Shown here piece by piece: positions 1 through 8,585 of a stretch of DNA of 45,414 bases. The translations under genes and the position numbers were made by a program. The stretch is from Bacillus wiedmannii (GTDB lineage: Bacteria; Bacillota; Bacilli; Bacillales; Bacillaceae_G): NCBI RefSeq assembly GCF_001583695.1, contig NZ_LOBC01000031.1, positions 1 through 45,414 of the forward strand, written 5' to 3'. Numbering within the stretch: the first letter of the stretch is position 1; every line of letters starts with the position of its first letter. Below the pieces are notes generated by a model, which searched no databases, had not been told where the DNA came from, and saw nothing but the letters and a program-made list of their open reading frames with translations.

Positions 1-254
1 GGAGATCGGCAGCTAGAAAGGCTTGCAGTTGGTGCAAATGCTTCAAAAGGTTCTCCAGTTTTTGTGTATAAAATAAATGGGCGTGTATTTGCTACAGATG
101 AACTATTATGTGCTCCTAAAAATGGAACTTCGCAACCAGATCCACAGGTTGTAGTTGCACATTCTTGTAATTCATGTATAAAACGAACGACATTTGATAC
201 ACAGTTGAAATCACAATCGTGATGATGATGGTCTTCGTTACAATTGCAGCTCAT
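1..254 (-). CDS. cotY: Exosporium/spore coat protein CotY (ExsY family), 5' part only
   Basis: The reverse complement reads a cysteine-rich protein starting MSCNCNEDHHHHDCDFNC, followed by VRFIHELQECATTTCGSGC and a conserved block around ANTRPFILYTKTGEPFEAFAP. This is the CotY/ExsY family of the B. cereus group, self-assembling disulfide-linked proteins of the exosporium basal layer. Only the first 84 codons are present; the rest lies beyond base 1. The start is ATG at 252-254 with AAGGAGTG six bases upstream. The His-rich N-terminus fits CotY better than its paralogue ExsY (from memory). It sits beside yjcD, as the cot cluster does near yjcD in B. subtilis. Confidence 0.85.
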   Translation of the reverse strand, partial: MSCNCNEDHHHHDCDFNCVSNVVRFIHELQECATTTCGSGCEVPFLGAHNSSSVANTRPFILYTKTGEPFEAFAPTASLSSCRS

Positions 255-292
255 TATGTTCACTCCTTATCGTGAGTTCTGACATACACTAT

Positions 293-301
293 TACAATAT
301 G
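293..301 (-). promoter_or_regulatory. Possible sigma-K -10 element upstream of cotY
   Basis: On the minus strand this reads CATATTGTA, a full match to the sigma-K -10 pattern CATAnnnTA, about 40 bases upstream of the cotY start. I could not find a well-spaced -35 AC, so this is a candidate only. Mother-cell sigma-K control is what the family would predict. Confidence 0.4.
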
Positions 302-383
302 AATGAGATATGGTTGATATTACGTTAATTATCATGACGAAAACAGGTAATTTATATTAGGAGGGATGTACATAATGCAATAT

Positions 384-417
384 AAAAAAAGACATCCTTA
401 TTTAGTGGATGTCTTTT
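384..417 (-). terminator. Terminator of yjcD
   Basis: The hairpin GACATCC/GGATGTC has flanking A and T runs. On the minus strand it ends in a seven-T run, and the yjcD stop codon (TAA, 398-400) lies in its loop. Confidence 0.8.
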
Positions 418-2464
418 CAGATAAATCTTTTCGCGCAGTATATAAAAAACGAGAGATATCTAATTTTTTACCTCTAAAAAATTGAGGAGAGGAAATGTAA
501 AGTTCTTCTTTTGCACGTGTAATTGCGACATAAAGTAGTCGGCGTTCTTCCTCTAAAGCTTCAGAAGTCTCTGTAACACGATCATTTGCATCTTTTAAAG
601 AAGAAGTATGGGGAAGAATACCATCGCTCGCTCCAAGTAAAAAGACACATGGAAATTCAAGGCCTTTTGCGTTATGAATAGACATAAGCGAAACAGCATT
701 TTTTTCCGGCATTGTTTTTAATGCCTCCATTTCTTTTTGACCTTGAATTGCTTCATCAATAAATTGTAAATAAGCTGGAATATCGGTGAAACGAGTTGCT
801 GACTCCATTAATTCTTCTAACATTTCTTCTTGTATATCTTTATGCATCGTAAAGGAAGAACGATCGTTACTTTGTAAGTACTCTAAATACTTTCCTTTAC
901 CATGAATAATTTCTTTTAATGCTTTTTTCGGTTCTAATTCTTTTATAAATTTAATAAAATCGATACGCTCATTTACCTTTTTCACTTGAAAAGGTTTTAA
1001 GCTCGGATTTAATAATAAGAAATGAAGAAGAGAAGGGAACCGCCCCTCACCATATTTCCATTGTTCACGTTCAATAAATGAAATACAATCATCACGCCCG
1101 ATATACATCGTTGGCAATATATTTGAAAGTGATTCTAGTCGAAACGGTTCAATCACCAGTCTTAAATGATCTAATACAGGCTTAATTAAAGAATGTTCAT
1201 AAAATGATTGACTCGCCCCGTGCTTAATAAACGGGATTTTGTGAATGGTAAGCTGATCAAGTAACGAACGGCTTACAGAATGTGTGCGATACAGTAAACA
1301 AAAATCTTTAAAGTTGCGTTCGCCGCTATCTACTTTTTCTTGAATGAGCTGCAAAATTTGATTTGCTTCATCAAGAGTCGTAGCCGGTCTTGCGTAAAAA
1401 GGTTGTACACCTTCTTCACGCACAGAATATAGCTCTTTATCAAAACGCTCTTGATTTAGTTTGATAACTTCATTTCCAAGTCCGACGATAAAAGGATTGG
1501 ATCGGTAATTCGTATTAAGTGCGATAATTGTAGTGTTATCAAATTCTTTTGGAAAAGATAAAATAATTTGGTGACTTGCTCCTCGCCAGCCATATATCGC
1601 CTGATCGTCATCACCTGCGATAAATAAATTATTTCTTGGCGTGGCTAACAATTTTACAATTTCATATTGTGCATACGATGTATCTTGGAACTCATCTACT
1701 TCAATATAGTGGAAACGTTGTTGTAATTGGGTAAGCAAAGGAACGTTATTTTCTAACATATAATATGTTTCTAATAAGATGTCATCGAAATCAATATAAT
1801 TATATCGTTGTTTTACTTCTTCAAAACGCTCGTATACTTCTTTAAATTCTTGTTCAACGGGTGTTTTTGCTTTTACATCTTTCGGACGATTCAATTTGTT
1901 TTTCTCAAGTGAAATCATAGCGAGCATCGTTTCAGCATCATAATCGTCTTTTAGACGCAATTCTTTCAAGATTTTCTTTATCATAATTTGTTTATGTTTT
2001 TCGTTTGCTAAAATTTGCTGATTATACCCTTGACTACGAAGCAATTTTAAAAAGACTGAGTGGAACGTACCAGCAACAACGTAGCTACTTGCAGCACGAT
2101 TCATACCTGGTAAATTTGCTACACGGTTTCGGATTTCTTCAGCTGCTTTTTGTGTAAATGTAAGTAATAAAATATTTCGCGGATGAACTTGTTTTACATT
2201 TACTAAATAACCTACGCGGGTTGTTAAAACAGATGTTTTCCCGCTTCCGGCACCAGCTAATGTAAGAACAGGACCTTCTGTCGTGCGTACGGCCTCTAAT
2301 TGTTTTTCATTTAAAAAAACATTTTGTTGTTCGAGAGCGCGGAAATACGCTGCATCAGCATCTTCTTCCATAATTAAATGGGTAGATGTTTTTGGAATAT
2401 GGTATGTTGCACGCGGAATATCAGCGTGCGTTAATGATTTTTGTGAAAATTTTTCTTGTGTCAT
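398..2464 (-). CDS. yjcD: UvrD/Rep-family superfamily I DNA helicase (YjcD-like)
   Basis: A 688-residue ATP-dependent 3'-5' DNA helicase-like protein. It has a Q-motif (LNEKQLEAV, about 51-59), Walker A GAGSGKT (71-77), LTFTQKAAEEI (motif Ia), VDEFQDT (256-262, Walker B), GDDDQAIYGWRGA (about 285-297), and a C-terminal HNAKGLEFP plus YVAITRAKEELY. At 688 residues it is shorter than PcrA (about 740) and starts with about 45 residues unlike PcrA, so it is probably the second UvrD-like helicase known in B. subtilis as YjcD. The role is presumably repair or conflict resolution; the exact function is not visible. Start ATG with GAAGGTG six bases upstream. Single gene with its own terminator. Confidence 0.9.
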   Translation of the reverse strand: MTQEKFSQKSLTHADIPRATYHIPKTSTHLIMEEDADAAYFRALEQQNVFLNEKQLEAVRTTEGPVLTLAGAGSGKTSVLTTRVGYLVNVKQVHPRNILLLTFTQKAAEEIRNRVANLPGMNRAASSYVVAGTFHSVFLKLLRSQGYNQQILANEKHKQIMIKKILKELRLKDDYDAETMLAMISLEKNKLNRPKDVKAKTPVEQEFKEVYERFEEVKQRYNYIDFDDILLETYYMLENNVPLLTQLQQRFHYIEVDEFQDTSYAQYEIVKLLATPRNNLFIAGDDDQAIYGWRGASHQIILSFPKEFDNTTIIALNTNYRSNPFIVGLGNEVIKLNQERFDKELYSVREEGVQPFYARPATTLDEANQILQLIQEKVDSGERNFKDFCLLYRTHSVSRSLLDQLTIHKIPFIKHGASQSFYEHSLIKPVLDHLRLVIEPFRLESLSNILPTMYIGRDDCISFIEREQWKYGEGRFPSLLHFLLLNPSLKPFQVKKVNERIDFIKFIKELEPKKALKEIIHGKGKYLEYLQSNDRSSFTMHKDIQEEMLEELMESATRFTDIPAYLQFIDEAIQGQKEMEALKTMPEKNAVSLMSIHNAKGLEFPCVFLLGASDGILPHTSSLKDANDRVTETSEALEEERRLLYVAITRAKEELYISSPQFFRGKKLDISRFLYTARKDLSEKTSTK

Positions 2465-2532
2465 ATATTCACCTTCAAAACTATAGCATCAACATTTAAC
2501 TTTAGCGGAAGAAAAAGAAAATAGCAATGTAA

Positions 2533-2560
2533 AAAACAGGAGGGGATACCTCCTGTTTTC
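2533..2560 (-). terminator. Terminator of yjcG-yjcF
   Basis: The stem AAAACAGGAGG/CCTCCTGTTTT with loop GGATA-like lies just after the yjcF stop. It is symmetric enough to work on either strand. Confidence 0.8.
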
Positions 2561-2563
2561 AAA

Positions 2564-2986
2564 TTACAATTCTTTTATCATAACGATATGAGGAATATTT
2601 GCTTCCATGAATACATCAGAATGCGTTACATATCCAAGTTTCTTATAGAAATCTTCAGCATGTGTTTGGGCATGCAGCTTTAATTTTGGTAGCGAGTTTT
2701 CATTCGCATACGCTTCAAGTGCATCCATAACAATTTTTCCAATGCCTTTTTTACGATGGGAAGCTAGTACGCAAATGCGTTCCATTTTTCCTATTTCATC
2801 CAGTATGCGAAAACGACCAGCACCAACTGGAACATCATTATCATATATAACAACGTGTGTTGAAGTTTCTTCAAACTCATCATACTCTTCGTCAGCAGAA
2901 ACTTGTTGCTCATTCACAAATACTTGCTTACGTACAGAGAATGCATCTCTTAGTTGTTCGTCCGTTTGTACGATCTGTGCGTGCAA
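2564..2986 (-). CDS. yjcF: GNAT N-acetyltransferase (YjcF-like)
   Basis: A 140-residue GCN5-related acetyltransferase. Visible are the substrate-side EQLRDAFSVRKQVFVNEQ, the ICVLASHRKKGIGKIVMDAL acetyl-CoA pyrophosphate loop (RKKGIGK) and a C-terminal EDFYKKLGYV. I chose the TTG at 2984-2986: it lies one base after the yjcG stop and nine bases after AAGGGG, and gives 140 residues, the length I recall for B. subtilis YjcF. A longer reading from TTG at 3007 overlaps yjcG and has no good ribosome site. Translationally coupled to yjcG. Substrate unknown; the ElaA-like N-terminus suggests a small molecule or protein amine. Confidence 0.85.
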   Translation of the reverse strand: MHAQIVQTDEQLRDAFSVRKQVFVNEQQVSADEEYDEFEETSTHVVIYDNDVPVGAGRFRILDEIGKMERICVLASHRKKGIGKIVMDALEAYANENSLPKLKLHAQTHAEDFYKKLGYVTHSDVFMEANIPHIVMIKEL

Positions 2987-2987
2987 A

Positions 2988-3506
2988 TTAGTTGTTCCCC
3001 TTTCCAAGGTGGAATGTTTCGTATACAGTCCACGTTCCGTTTTCTAATTGATATAGAAGATGGAAGCGATCAATTGGTTGTTCATAATAGAAATCTTTCA
3101 TACGTAATCGACCTAATACATCAGCATGCTCTGCATCGGATAAGCCTTGTCCGATTGTTAAATGAGGTACGAAAGCGTACTCGCGTTCTTGTATAAAGAA
3201 TTCGCTATGCATCTCCTCATTTAAGAAAGTAAGTTCAGGTGTTTTTTCTACTTTAAAATAAAGAACATTATTAACAGGTGCGAATGAACCAACTTTTCCG
3301 ACATGAAGGGTGAAAGGGTTCGTTTTACTTGCGATTGTATGTAACTCTTTTACAATCGATTCTAATTGTTCATCTTGCGTCTCAAAGGGTGTTTTCAATG
3401 TAATATGTGGCGGAACTAATGCGTAGTGCGGATCATAACGTTTACGCAATCCGTTCGCTTTATCTTGAATCATTTTAGATGGAAAAATTACAATGCCTAA
3501 TTTCAT
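2988..3506 (-). CDS. yjcG: 2H phosphoesterase / 2'-5' RNA ligase-like protein YjcG
   Basis: 172 residues. The two-histidine phosphoesterase signature is visible as HITLKTPF (about 54-61) and HLTIGQGL (about 134-141), the paired HxT motifs of the LigT/YjcG family, which act on 2',3' or cyclic phosphodiester ends. The physiological substrate in Bacillus is unclear. ATG start with AAAGGGAGGA upstream. First gene of a two-gene unit with the GNAT yjcF, the same order as in B. subtilis, which supports the assignment. Confidence 0.88.
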   Translation of the reverse strand: MKLGIVIFPSKMIQDKANGLRKRYDPHYALVPPHITLKTPFETQDEQLESIVKELHTIASKTNPFTLHVGKVGSFAPVNNVLYFKVEKTPELTFLNEEMHSEFFIQEREYAFVPHLTIGQGLSDAEHADVLGRLRMKDFYYEQPIDRFHLLYQLENGTWTVYETFHLGKGNN

Positions 3507-3598
3507 GTTCCAATTCCTCCCTTTGTAAGTCTAGTTAGATTTTGAGAAAATAACTCTCTTAATCTATTATATCAAATTATTCTGAATACTGCTCTCTA

Positions 3599-4330
3599 TT
3601 ATTTCATTGATAGAATATGAGAGAAAGCTTTCGGTAAATCAGTTTGCCAATATTTCCACGTGTGGTTACCTTCGAATTCTTCGTAATGTGTGATGAAATT
3701 TCTATCTGTCAGAAGCGTATTGAGCTCACGGTTCGGTTGTACGAAATCGGATACTTGTCCATCAGTGCGTTTTACAGCTGTTTCTTCTGTCCCAATGACG
3801 TGATAAAGGTCTAGCGCCTCCGGATTTTTAAAGTCTTTTGCTAAGCTCATCACTGTTTCATCCACAAATGGTGATTGCATAACGACTTTACCGAATGTAT
3901 GCGGATACATAAGTGCAGTCATGAAGGAAACTGTCCCGCCAAGAGAATCACCAATTAACACACGACCTTTTCCCATTTGGTACGTTGGATAATTTTCATC
4001 GATATATGGTGCAAGTTCATGAGCAAGGAAACGAATATACGCAGCGTTTTTCACTTCATTTGGGAAATATTTTTCTTTACGATCGTGTACATTTTTATAT
4101 GGAATACCGACAATAATTGTACGGTCAATTTCTTCAGTTTCACGAAGGCGCTCAATTATACGGTGCGCTTTACCAAGCTGAAAATAATCTCTACCATCTT
4201 GTGCAATTACAACTGTATGTTTGTGCAGTGGTGTGTAATTTACTGGTAAGTAAACGAGAAGTGTAACATCTTCTTGAAGTGATGCGCTATAAAATGAAAT
4301 TTCTTCAATTCTCCCTATTGTTTGATTCAT
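3599..4330 (-). CDS. yjcH: Putative alpha/beta-hydrolase esterase (YjcH-like, enterochelin esterase fold)
   Basis: 243 residues from the ATG at 4328-4330, which has GGGGGAT seven bases upstream; upstream in-frame codons reach 4570 but have no ribosome site. The lipase-type nucleophile elbow GDSLGG, the preceding VVIAQDGRDYFQ and a C-terminal EGNHTWKYWQTDL with a candidate catalytic His place it in the IroE/Fes-like esterase family. No signal peptide, so cytoplasmic. Its position next to yjcG-yjcF matches B. subtilis yjcH. The substrate is not known; the family similarity alone does not make it a siderophore esterase. Confidence 0.82.
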   Translation of the reverse strand: MNQTIGRIEEISFYSASLQEDVTLLVYLPVNYTPLHKHTVVIAQDGRDYFQLGKAHRIIERLRETEEIDRTIIVGIPYKNVHDRKEKYFPNEVKNAAYIRFLAHELAPYIDENYPTYQMGKGRVLIGDSLGGTVSFMTALMYPHTFGKVVMQSPFVDETVMSLAKDFKNPEALDLYHVIGTEETAVKRTDGQVSDFVQPNRELNTLLTDRNFITHYEEFEGNHTWKYWQTDLPKAFSHILSMK

Positions 4331-4533
4331 GTAGATCCCCCTAAATAAAAATTTACTGTAATGATTGTAAGAGCGACGCTTGTAGTGAAAAAGAAAGAAA
4401 TATTCACTAATAGGTGCTTTCGTTTCTATTTTACCATAATGGTACGAAGAATCTAAAAAATTAGTATTTAAGTTATGAAAGAAAACGGATATAATGAAGT
4501 GGGATTTTTGACAGGTGAGAGGGGAGACGGAAT

Positions 4534-5445
4534 TTGAAACAGGAAAGATCAATCGCACTACCATTAGCAATTTCCATTATAGCCATTTCATTCGCAGCAG
4601 TTTTTGTAAAGATGTCCTCAGCACCATCTTCAATATTAAGTATGTATCGATTATGGATTATCGTACTTATTATGCTGCCTATCGTTTGGAAAAAACGTGA
4701 AGAGTTTAGTAAGATTCAAATAAAAGATTGGGGATTTTTAATTGGATCTGGTTTCTTTTTAGCGCTTCATTTTCTTTTGTGGTTTGAATCTTTAAAGCAT
4801 ACGACAGTTGCTAGTTCGACGATTATTTTAGCGCTTCAACCAATCGTATCTTTAGTTGGAGGTTTTTTCTTATTTAAAGAAAGAACAACATACTCAGCCA
4901 TTGCGACAATGGGAATAGCGATACTAGGCGTAATGTGTATTGGGTGGGGAGATTTAGGGCTAAGTGAACAAGCGATTTATGGAGATATATTATCCTTTTT
5001 AAGTGTCATAGCGGTTGTCGGTTATTTATTTATCGGGCAAACAACAGTAAAGAAAGTATCACACTGGATTTATAGCTTTACAGTTTTTGCATTCGCCGGT
5101 ATTTTTATGGGGATTTATAATATAGTATTGCAAGTACCTTTTACAGGTTATACGAAGTGGGATTGGACCGTTTTTCTTTTACTTGCGGTTGTGCCGACAG
5201 TGTCACACGTCATTAATAATTGGTTATTAAACTATGTAAATGCAACAACAATTTCAATGAGTATTTTAGGTGAACCAGTTGGAGCATCTATATTAGCGTT
5301 CTTCTTACTCGGTGAAAGACTAAATGCCATGCAAATTATCGGTAGCATGCTCGTATTGTTTGGTGTATCTGTTTTCTTACTACAGCAACAAAAACGAACA
5401 GCAAAAAATGTAGTAAATGAGCCTGCGTATACACAGGAATTATAA
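4534..5445 (+). CDS. EamA/DMT-family transporter
   Basis: 303 residues with about ten hydrophobic segments in two repeated EamA halves (about 10-140 and 155-285), each ending in a pattern like SILGEPVGASILAFFLLGERL followed by a last helix. Drug/metabolite transporter superfamily, plasma membrane; the substrate cannot be predicted. The start is TTG (4534-4536) with GGGGAG about eight bases upstream. It is divergent from yjcH across about 200 bases and followed by its own terminator, so it is probably monocistronic. Confidence 0.88.
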   Translation: MKQERSIALPLAISIIAISFAAVFVKMSSAPSSILSMYRLWIIVLIMLPIVWKKREEFSKIQIKDWGFLIGSGFFLALHFLLWFESLKHTTVASSTIILALQPIVSLVGGFFLFKERTTYSAIATMGIAILGVMCIGWGDLGLSEQAIYGDILSFLSVIAVVGYLFIGQTTVKKVSHWIYSFTVFAFAGIFMGIYNIVLQVPFTGYTKWDWTVFLLLAVVPTVSHVINNWLLNYVNATTISMSILGEPVGASILAFFLLGERLNAMQIIGSMLVLFGVSVFLLQQQKRTAKNVVNEPAYTQEL

Positions 5446-5456
5446 TGTTAGAGGAG

Positions 5457-5487
5457 AAAAGAGAAGTTGTGATACTTCTCTTTTTGT
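5457..5487 (+). terminator. Terminator of the EamA transporter
   Basis: The stem AAAAGAGAAGT/ACTTCTCTTTT with a T-rich tail follows the stop codon by about 10 bases. Confidence 0.75.
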
Positions 5488-5520
5488 TTTACAGAAATAT
5501 AGGGGAGGAAGGGAAGTTTA

Positions 5521-5916
5521 ATGGAATTTCCATCAAAAAAAGATATATGGTTATATCCGATTTTTTTCGTTGTCATTGGAGCGTGTGTTGCTCCTCTATT
5601 TGCAGGAAAAGAGTATTTTCTTTTATTTTTTACACTTCCGTTAGCAATATTATTTATGTGGAGTTGGTTTTCGACAAAATACATCGTCGGAGAAGAAACA
5701 ATTACAATTAGATCAGGTCTCGTTAAAAAAAGCATATTTATACGAGATATAAAACAAATTTCAAATACGAAAAATCCAATAGCTGCTCATGCATTGTCAT
5801 TGGATCGACTTGAAATTGTTTATGGCGCACATAAAACAGAAGTTATTTCTCCTAAAGATAAAGACCAATTCATCAATCTTGTTACAAGTAAAAATTCACA
5901 CATTGAAATCAACTAA
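5521..5916 (+). CDS. Membrane protein with bacterial PH domain (YyaB-like)
   Basis: 131 residues. Two membrane helices in the first half (about 10-50) are followed by a short soluble domain starting TKYIVGEETITIRSG and continuing through ALSLDRLEIVYG, the pattern of the YyaB-type bacterial pleckstrin-homology domain (formerly DUF1200). Function unknown. The ribosome site is GGAGGAAGGGAAG before the ATG. Small, isolated between two terminators. Confidence 0.75.
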   Translation: MEFPSKKDIWLYPIFFVVIGACVAPLFAGKEYFLLFFTLPLAILFMWSWFSTKYIVGEETITIRSGLVKKSIFIRDIKQISNTKNPIAAHALSLDRLEIVYGAHKTEVISPKDKDQFINLVTSKNSHIEIN

Positions 5917-5943
5917 AAGAGTGGCTAGGAAGCCACTCTTTTA
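5915..5943. terminator. Bidirectional terminator
   Basis: The stem AAAAGAGTGGCT/AGCCACTCTTTT with loop AGGA lies between the convergent PH-domain and Ig-fold genes and overlaps the latter's stop region. Confidence 0.85.
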
Positions 5944-6339
5944 CTTTGGATTTGTCATATAAGGTTGTACATGAATAATACATAGGTCACGGAACTTTCC
6001 TTCAGTAGTTGTGACAATTACGACTGCTCTTCCGGCACTTTTTCCAGTAATCGTTACCGTATTACCTTTTGGATACATTGTGACAACATCAGCATTCATA
6101 TTTGTCCAAATAAGTTCTTTATTCGTTGCTTGTACTGGCAAAACGGAAGCTGATAACTCAGTGCTTTGTCCAGTTCTTACTTTCAACTTATTTTTTTCCA
6201 TATGAACACCAATGACTGAAATAACAGAAGGAGCGATTGAAATTTTAGGTGGGTTAGGTTGTATGTTCAAACAAGACGCAGAAGTATTTGTAATAGGTGA
6301 AAATTTTCGTGTTTGTTGTTGCTGGAAAGCTGCTAACAT
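5941..6339 (-). CDS. Small protein with BIG2-type Ig-like domain
   Basis: 132 residues. The second half (about 48-128) has the bacterial Ig-like group 2 pattern: [18 protein letters not shown], then [39 protein letters not shown]. There is no signal peptide or membrane segment; the N-terminus is Gln/Pro rich. BIG2 domains are usually extracellular, so export or a spore-surface role is possible but unproven. Start ATG with AAAGGGGA upstream. Role unknown. Confidence 0.72.
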   Translation of the reverse strand: MLAAFQQQQTRKFSPITNTSASCLNIQPNPPKISIAPSVISVIGVHMEKNKLKVRTGQSTELSASVLPVQATNKELIWTNMNADVVTMYPKGNTVTITGKSAGRAVVIVTTTEGKFRDLCIIHVQPYMTNPK

Positions 6340-6463
6340 GTTGGAGTCCCCTTTCTGTATAAGTGCTGATAGTAATACTATAAAGGAGTAGTGTTATGTT
6401 TAATTTAACGAAACATAAAGAAATTGTTAAATTCGAGTAGAAGATTGTCGAACTTTCATAAAA

Positions 6464-6498
6464 AGAAAGCTCTGCTGATACGATAACAGCAGAGCTTT
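6464..6498 (-). terminator. Terminator of putP
   Basis: The stem AAGCTCTGCTG/CAGCAGAGCTT with loop ATACGATAA directly follows the putP stop and ends in a T-rich run on the minus strand. Confidence 0.85.
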
Positions 6499-6502
6499 TC
6501 CT

Positions 6503-7981
6503 TTATAGATTATGACTATGTTGTTTTTCGAAATTCTCAAATTGCTCTTCAACTTCTTTTGAAGGTTGCGTTAGTAAACTAACAATAACGATTACTAGTA
6601 AACTAATAGTGAAACCAGGAATCATTTCATATAAGAATTCTTTTAAGAATTTGAATTGAGTCCAAATAATTACTGTAGCCGCACCAGAAATCATACCAGC
6701 AAGTGCGCCCCACTTCGTCATACGTTTCCAATATAAGCTTAATAAAATAGCAGGTCCGAATGAAGAACCAAATCCAGCCCAAGCGTATCCAACAAGAGCT
6801 AAAATCGTATCATTTTGTTTAAACGCTAAAGCGCATCCGACTAATGCGATAACAAGTACAGCCATACGACCGACAAATACAAGTTCTTTATCAGAAGCAG
6901 AACGTTTAAAGAATGTACGATATAAATCTTCTGTTATAGCACTAGAAGTAACGAGTAACTGAGATGAAATTGTACTCATAATAGCTGCTAAAATAGCGGC
7001 TAATAAAAATCCAGTAATAAGTGGATGGAATAAAATTTTTCCTAGTTCAAGGAAAATTGTTTCTGGGTTAGATAATGTCAACCCTTGTTGTGAATAGTAA
7101 GCAATACCGATAAGACCAGTAAACATAGCTCCGACAACAGAGAAAATCATCCAGCTCATACCAATTCTTCGTGCGCTTTTAATTTCTTTTACAGAGGAAA
7201 TTGCCATAAAGCGTACGATAATATGAGGTTGTCCAACATAACCAAGGCCCCATGCGAATAAAGAAATCATTCCTAAAGTAGAGGCACCTTTAAAAATATC
7301 TAAACGTGTTGGATCTACAGATTGAATTGTATCAAATGCAGGTCCAAGTCCGTTCGAATTCATAATTGTTACGATAGGAACAAGAATAAGAGCGACTACC
7401 ATAATGATTCCTTGCACGAAGTCTGTCCAACTTACTGCTAAGAAACCACCAAATAATGTGTAAGCGACAACAACGCCTGCAACAATGAATAATCCAACAT
7501 GATAGTTCATGCCAAATGAATTTTCAAATAATACAGCGCCTGAAACTAATCCTGAAGCTACATAGAAAGTAAAGAAAATCATAATAACAAGTCCGGATAC
7601 TAAACGTAGCATGTGAGATTTGTCGTGGAAACGGTGTTCCAAAAATTCTGGGATAGTAATAGAGTTATTTGCAATTTCAGAGTAGGTACGTAAGCGAGGA
7701 GCGACATATAGCCAGTTTGCGTATGCGCCTAGTGTCAGGCCGATCGCAATCCAACTACTACTTAATCCAACGCTAAACATTGCACCGGGTAAGCCCATTA
7801 AAAGCCAACCACTCATATCGGATGCTCCAGCGCTTAATGCTGTTACTGCGGGGCCTAATGTACGCCCGCCAAGCATATAATCTGTTAAGTTGGACGTTCG
7901 TTTATAGGCGAAATAGCCAATTACTAACATCCCGAGCATGTAAATAGAGATAGAAGTTAAAGTTAACATCTGCGTACTCAT
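6503..7981 (-). CDS. putP: Sodium/proline symporter PutP
   Basis: 492 residues with about 13 hydrophobic segments, a solute:sodium symporter. The family signature is present: GGRTLGPAVTALSAGASDMSGW near residues 39-60, and later YAWAGFGSSFGPAILLSLYWKRMTKWGA. Proline uptake coupled to Na+ is the known role of this subfamily. ATG start with GGAAGGGGAAC upstream. The upstream region carries two CodY-like boxes, one over a plausible -35, so repression in rich medium is likely. The substrate is inferred from family, not demonstrated. Confidence 0.9.
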   Translation of the reverse strand: MSTQMLTLTSISIYMLGMLVIGYFAYKRTSNLTDYMLGGRTLGPAVTALSAGASDMSGWLLMGLPGAMFSVGLSSSWIAIGLTLGAYANWLYVAPRLRTYSEIANNSITIPEFLEHRFHDKSHMLRLVSGLVIMIFFTFYVASGLVSGAVLFENSFGMNYHVGLFIVAGVVVAYTLFGGFLAVSWTDFVQGIIMVVALILVPIVTIMNSNGLGPAFDTIQSVDPTRLDIFKGASTLGMISLFAWGLGYVGQPHIIVRFMAISSVKEIKSARRIGMSWMIFSVVGAMFTGLIGIAYYSQQGLTLSNPETIFLELGKILFHPLITGFLLAAILAAIMSTISSQLLVTSSAITEDLYRTFFKRSASDKELVFVGRMAVLVIALVGCALAFKQNDTILALVGYAWAGFGSSFGPAILLSLYWKRMTKWGALAGMISGAATVIIWTQFKFLKEFLYEMIPGFTISLLVIVIVSLLTQPSKEVEEQFENFEKQHSHNL

Positions 7982-8042
7982 GTAGTTCCCCTTCCTTTTG
8001 TCATGTCTTTTGATGCGTTATGCATATTTATAATCTATCATG

Positions 8043-8057
8043 ATTATTCTGAAAAAT
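8043..8057. promoter_or_regulatory. CodY-like box 1 upstream of putP
   Basis: Reads ATTATTCTGAAAAAT, 12 of 15 against AATTTTCWGAAAATT. It lies about 60 bases upstream of the putP start and overlaps a plausible minus-strand promoter (TTTTCA, 17 bases, TATAAA). Confidence 0.5.
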
Positions 8058-8072
8058 CCATACAGAAATACG

Positions 8073-8087
8073 AATTTTCAGAAATGT
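8073..8087. promoter_or_regulatory. CodY-like box 2 upstream of putP
   Basis: Reads AATTTTCAGAAATGT, 13 of 15 against the CodY consensus, 30 bases from box 1. It is immediately followed by ATGTAAGCGTTTTTTG, a partial (13/16) cre-like sequence. Confidence 0.6.
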
Positions 8088-8240
8088 AAGCGTTTTTTGA
8101 CATTGTTTTACTTTTTTAATATATAATATTCATGCAAAAAACCTTATTTTTAATAGAGTATTTATTATATTTACATAAAAAGAGGTTGTTTTGTCAATAT
8201 AATATTGAAAGGAGAGAAAAATAAAATTCTTTTAAAAGTA

Positions 8241-8270
8241 TTGACTTATGAAAAAAGTTAGGTCTATAAT
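8241..8270 (+). promoter_or_regulatory. Sigma-A promoter of the trp operon
   Basis: TTGACT (8241-8246), an 18-base spacer and a perfect TATAAT (8265-8270). Transcription would begin near 8277 and run into T-box 1. No second promoter is apparent between the two T-boxes. Confidence 0.8.
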
Positions 8271-8276
8271 GAGTGC

Positions 8277-8550
8277 AACTTAAAAAAATGCAAGCGTTGA
8301 TGAAGAAGAGTACACATGATGAACATGTCAGAGAGCTGATGGTTGGTGCGAATCAGTATGGGATTGATGTGGAATGGACTTCGGAGCTTCCAAACCGAAA
8401 CGAAAGAAGTAGGCTTTGGCGACATGATCTCATCGATACAAGAGACACGTATTGTTTTTGATACGGTAAAGTGCGTTACATTTGTAACGAATTAAGGTGG
8501 CACCACGGGAGTACCCGTCCTTTCTATAGGATGAGTACTCCCTTTTTGTG
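8277..8550 (+). promoter_or_regulatory. T-box riboswitch 1 (tRNA-Trp), trp leader
   Basis: A classic T-box leader. Stem I contains AGAGAGCTGATGGTTGG and a specifier loop with GAATGGAC, giving the Trp codon TGG at 8375-8377. The conserved T-box AAGGTGGCACCACGG is at 8494-8508; its bulge TGGC pairs with the GCCA end expected of tRNA-Trp. The terminator GGGAGTAC (8507-8514)/GTACTCCC (8535-8542) plus a T run closes the unit. Uncharged tRNA-Trp would favour the antiterminator. The 62-codon open frame inside (8273-8461) is not a gene. Confidence 0.93.
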
Positions 8551-8585
8551 TACAAAAAATTAAATAAATGAAATCGTTTAAGTAA

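Noticed and set aside
2742-3196. Plus-strand open frames opposite yjcF-yjcG
   Set aside because: They are antisense to two well-supported genes and have no family features.
8273-8461. 62-codon open frame upstream of trpE
   Set aside because: It lies wholly inside T-box 1 stem I and linker; its codons are dictated by the RNA structure, and it has no ribosome site.
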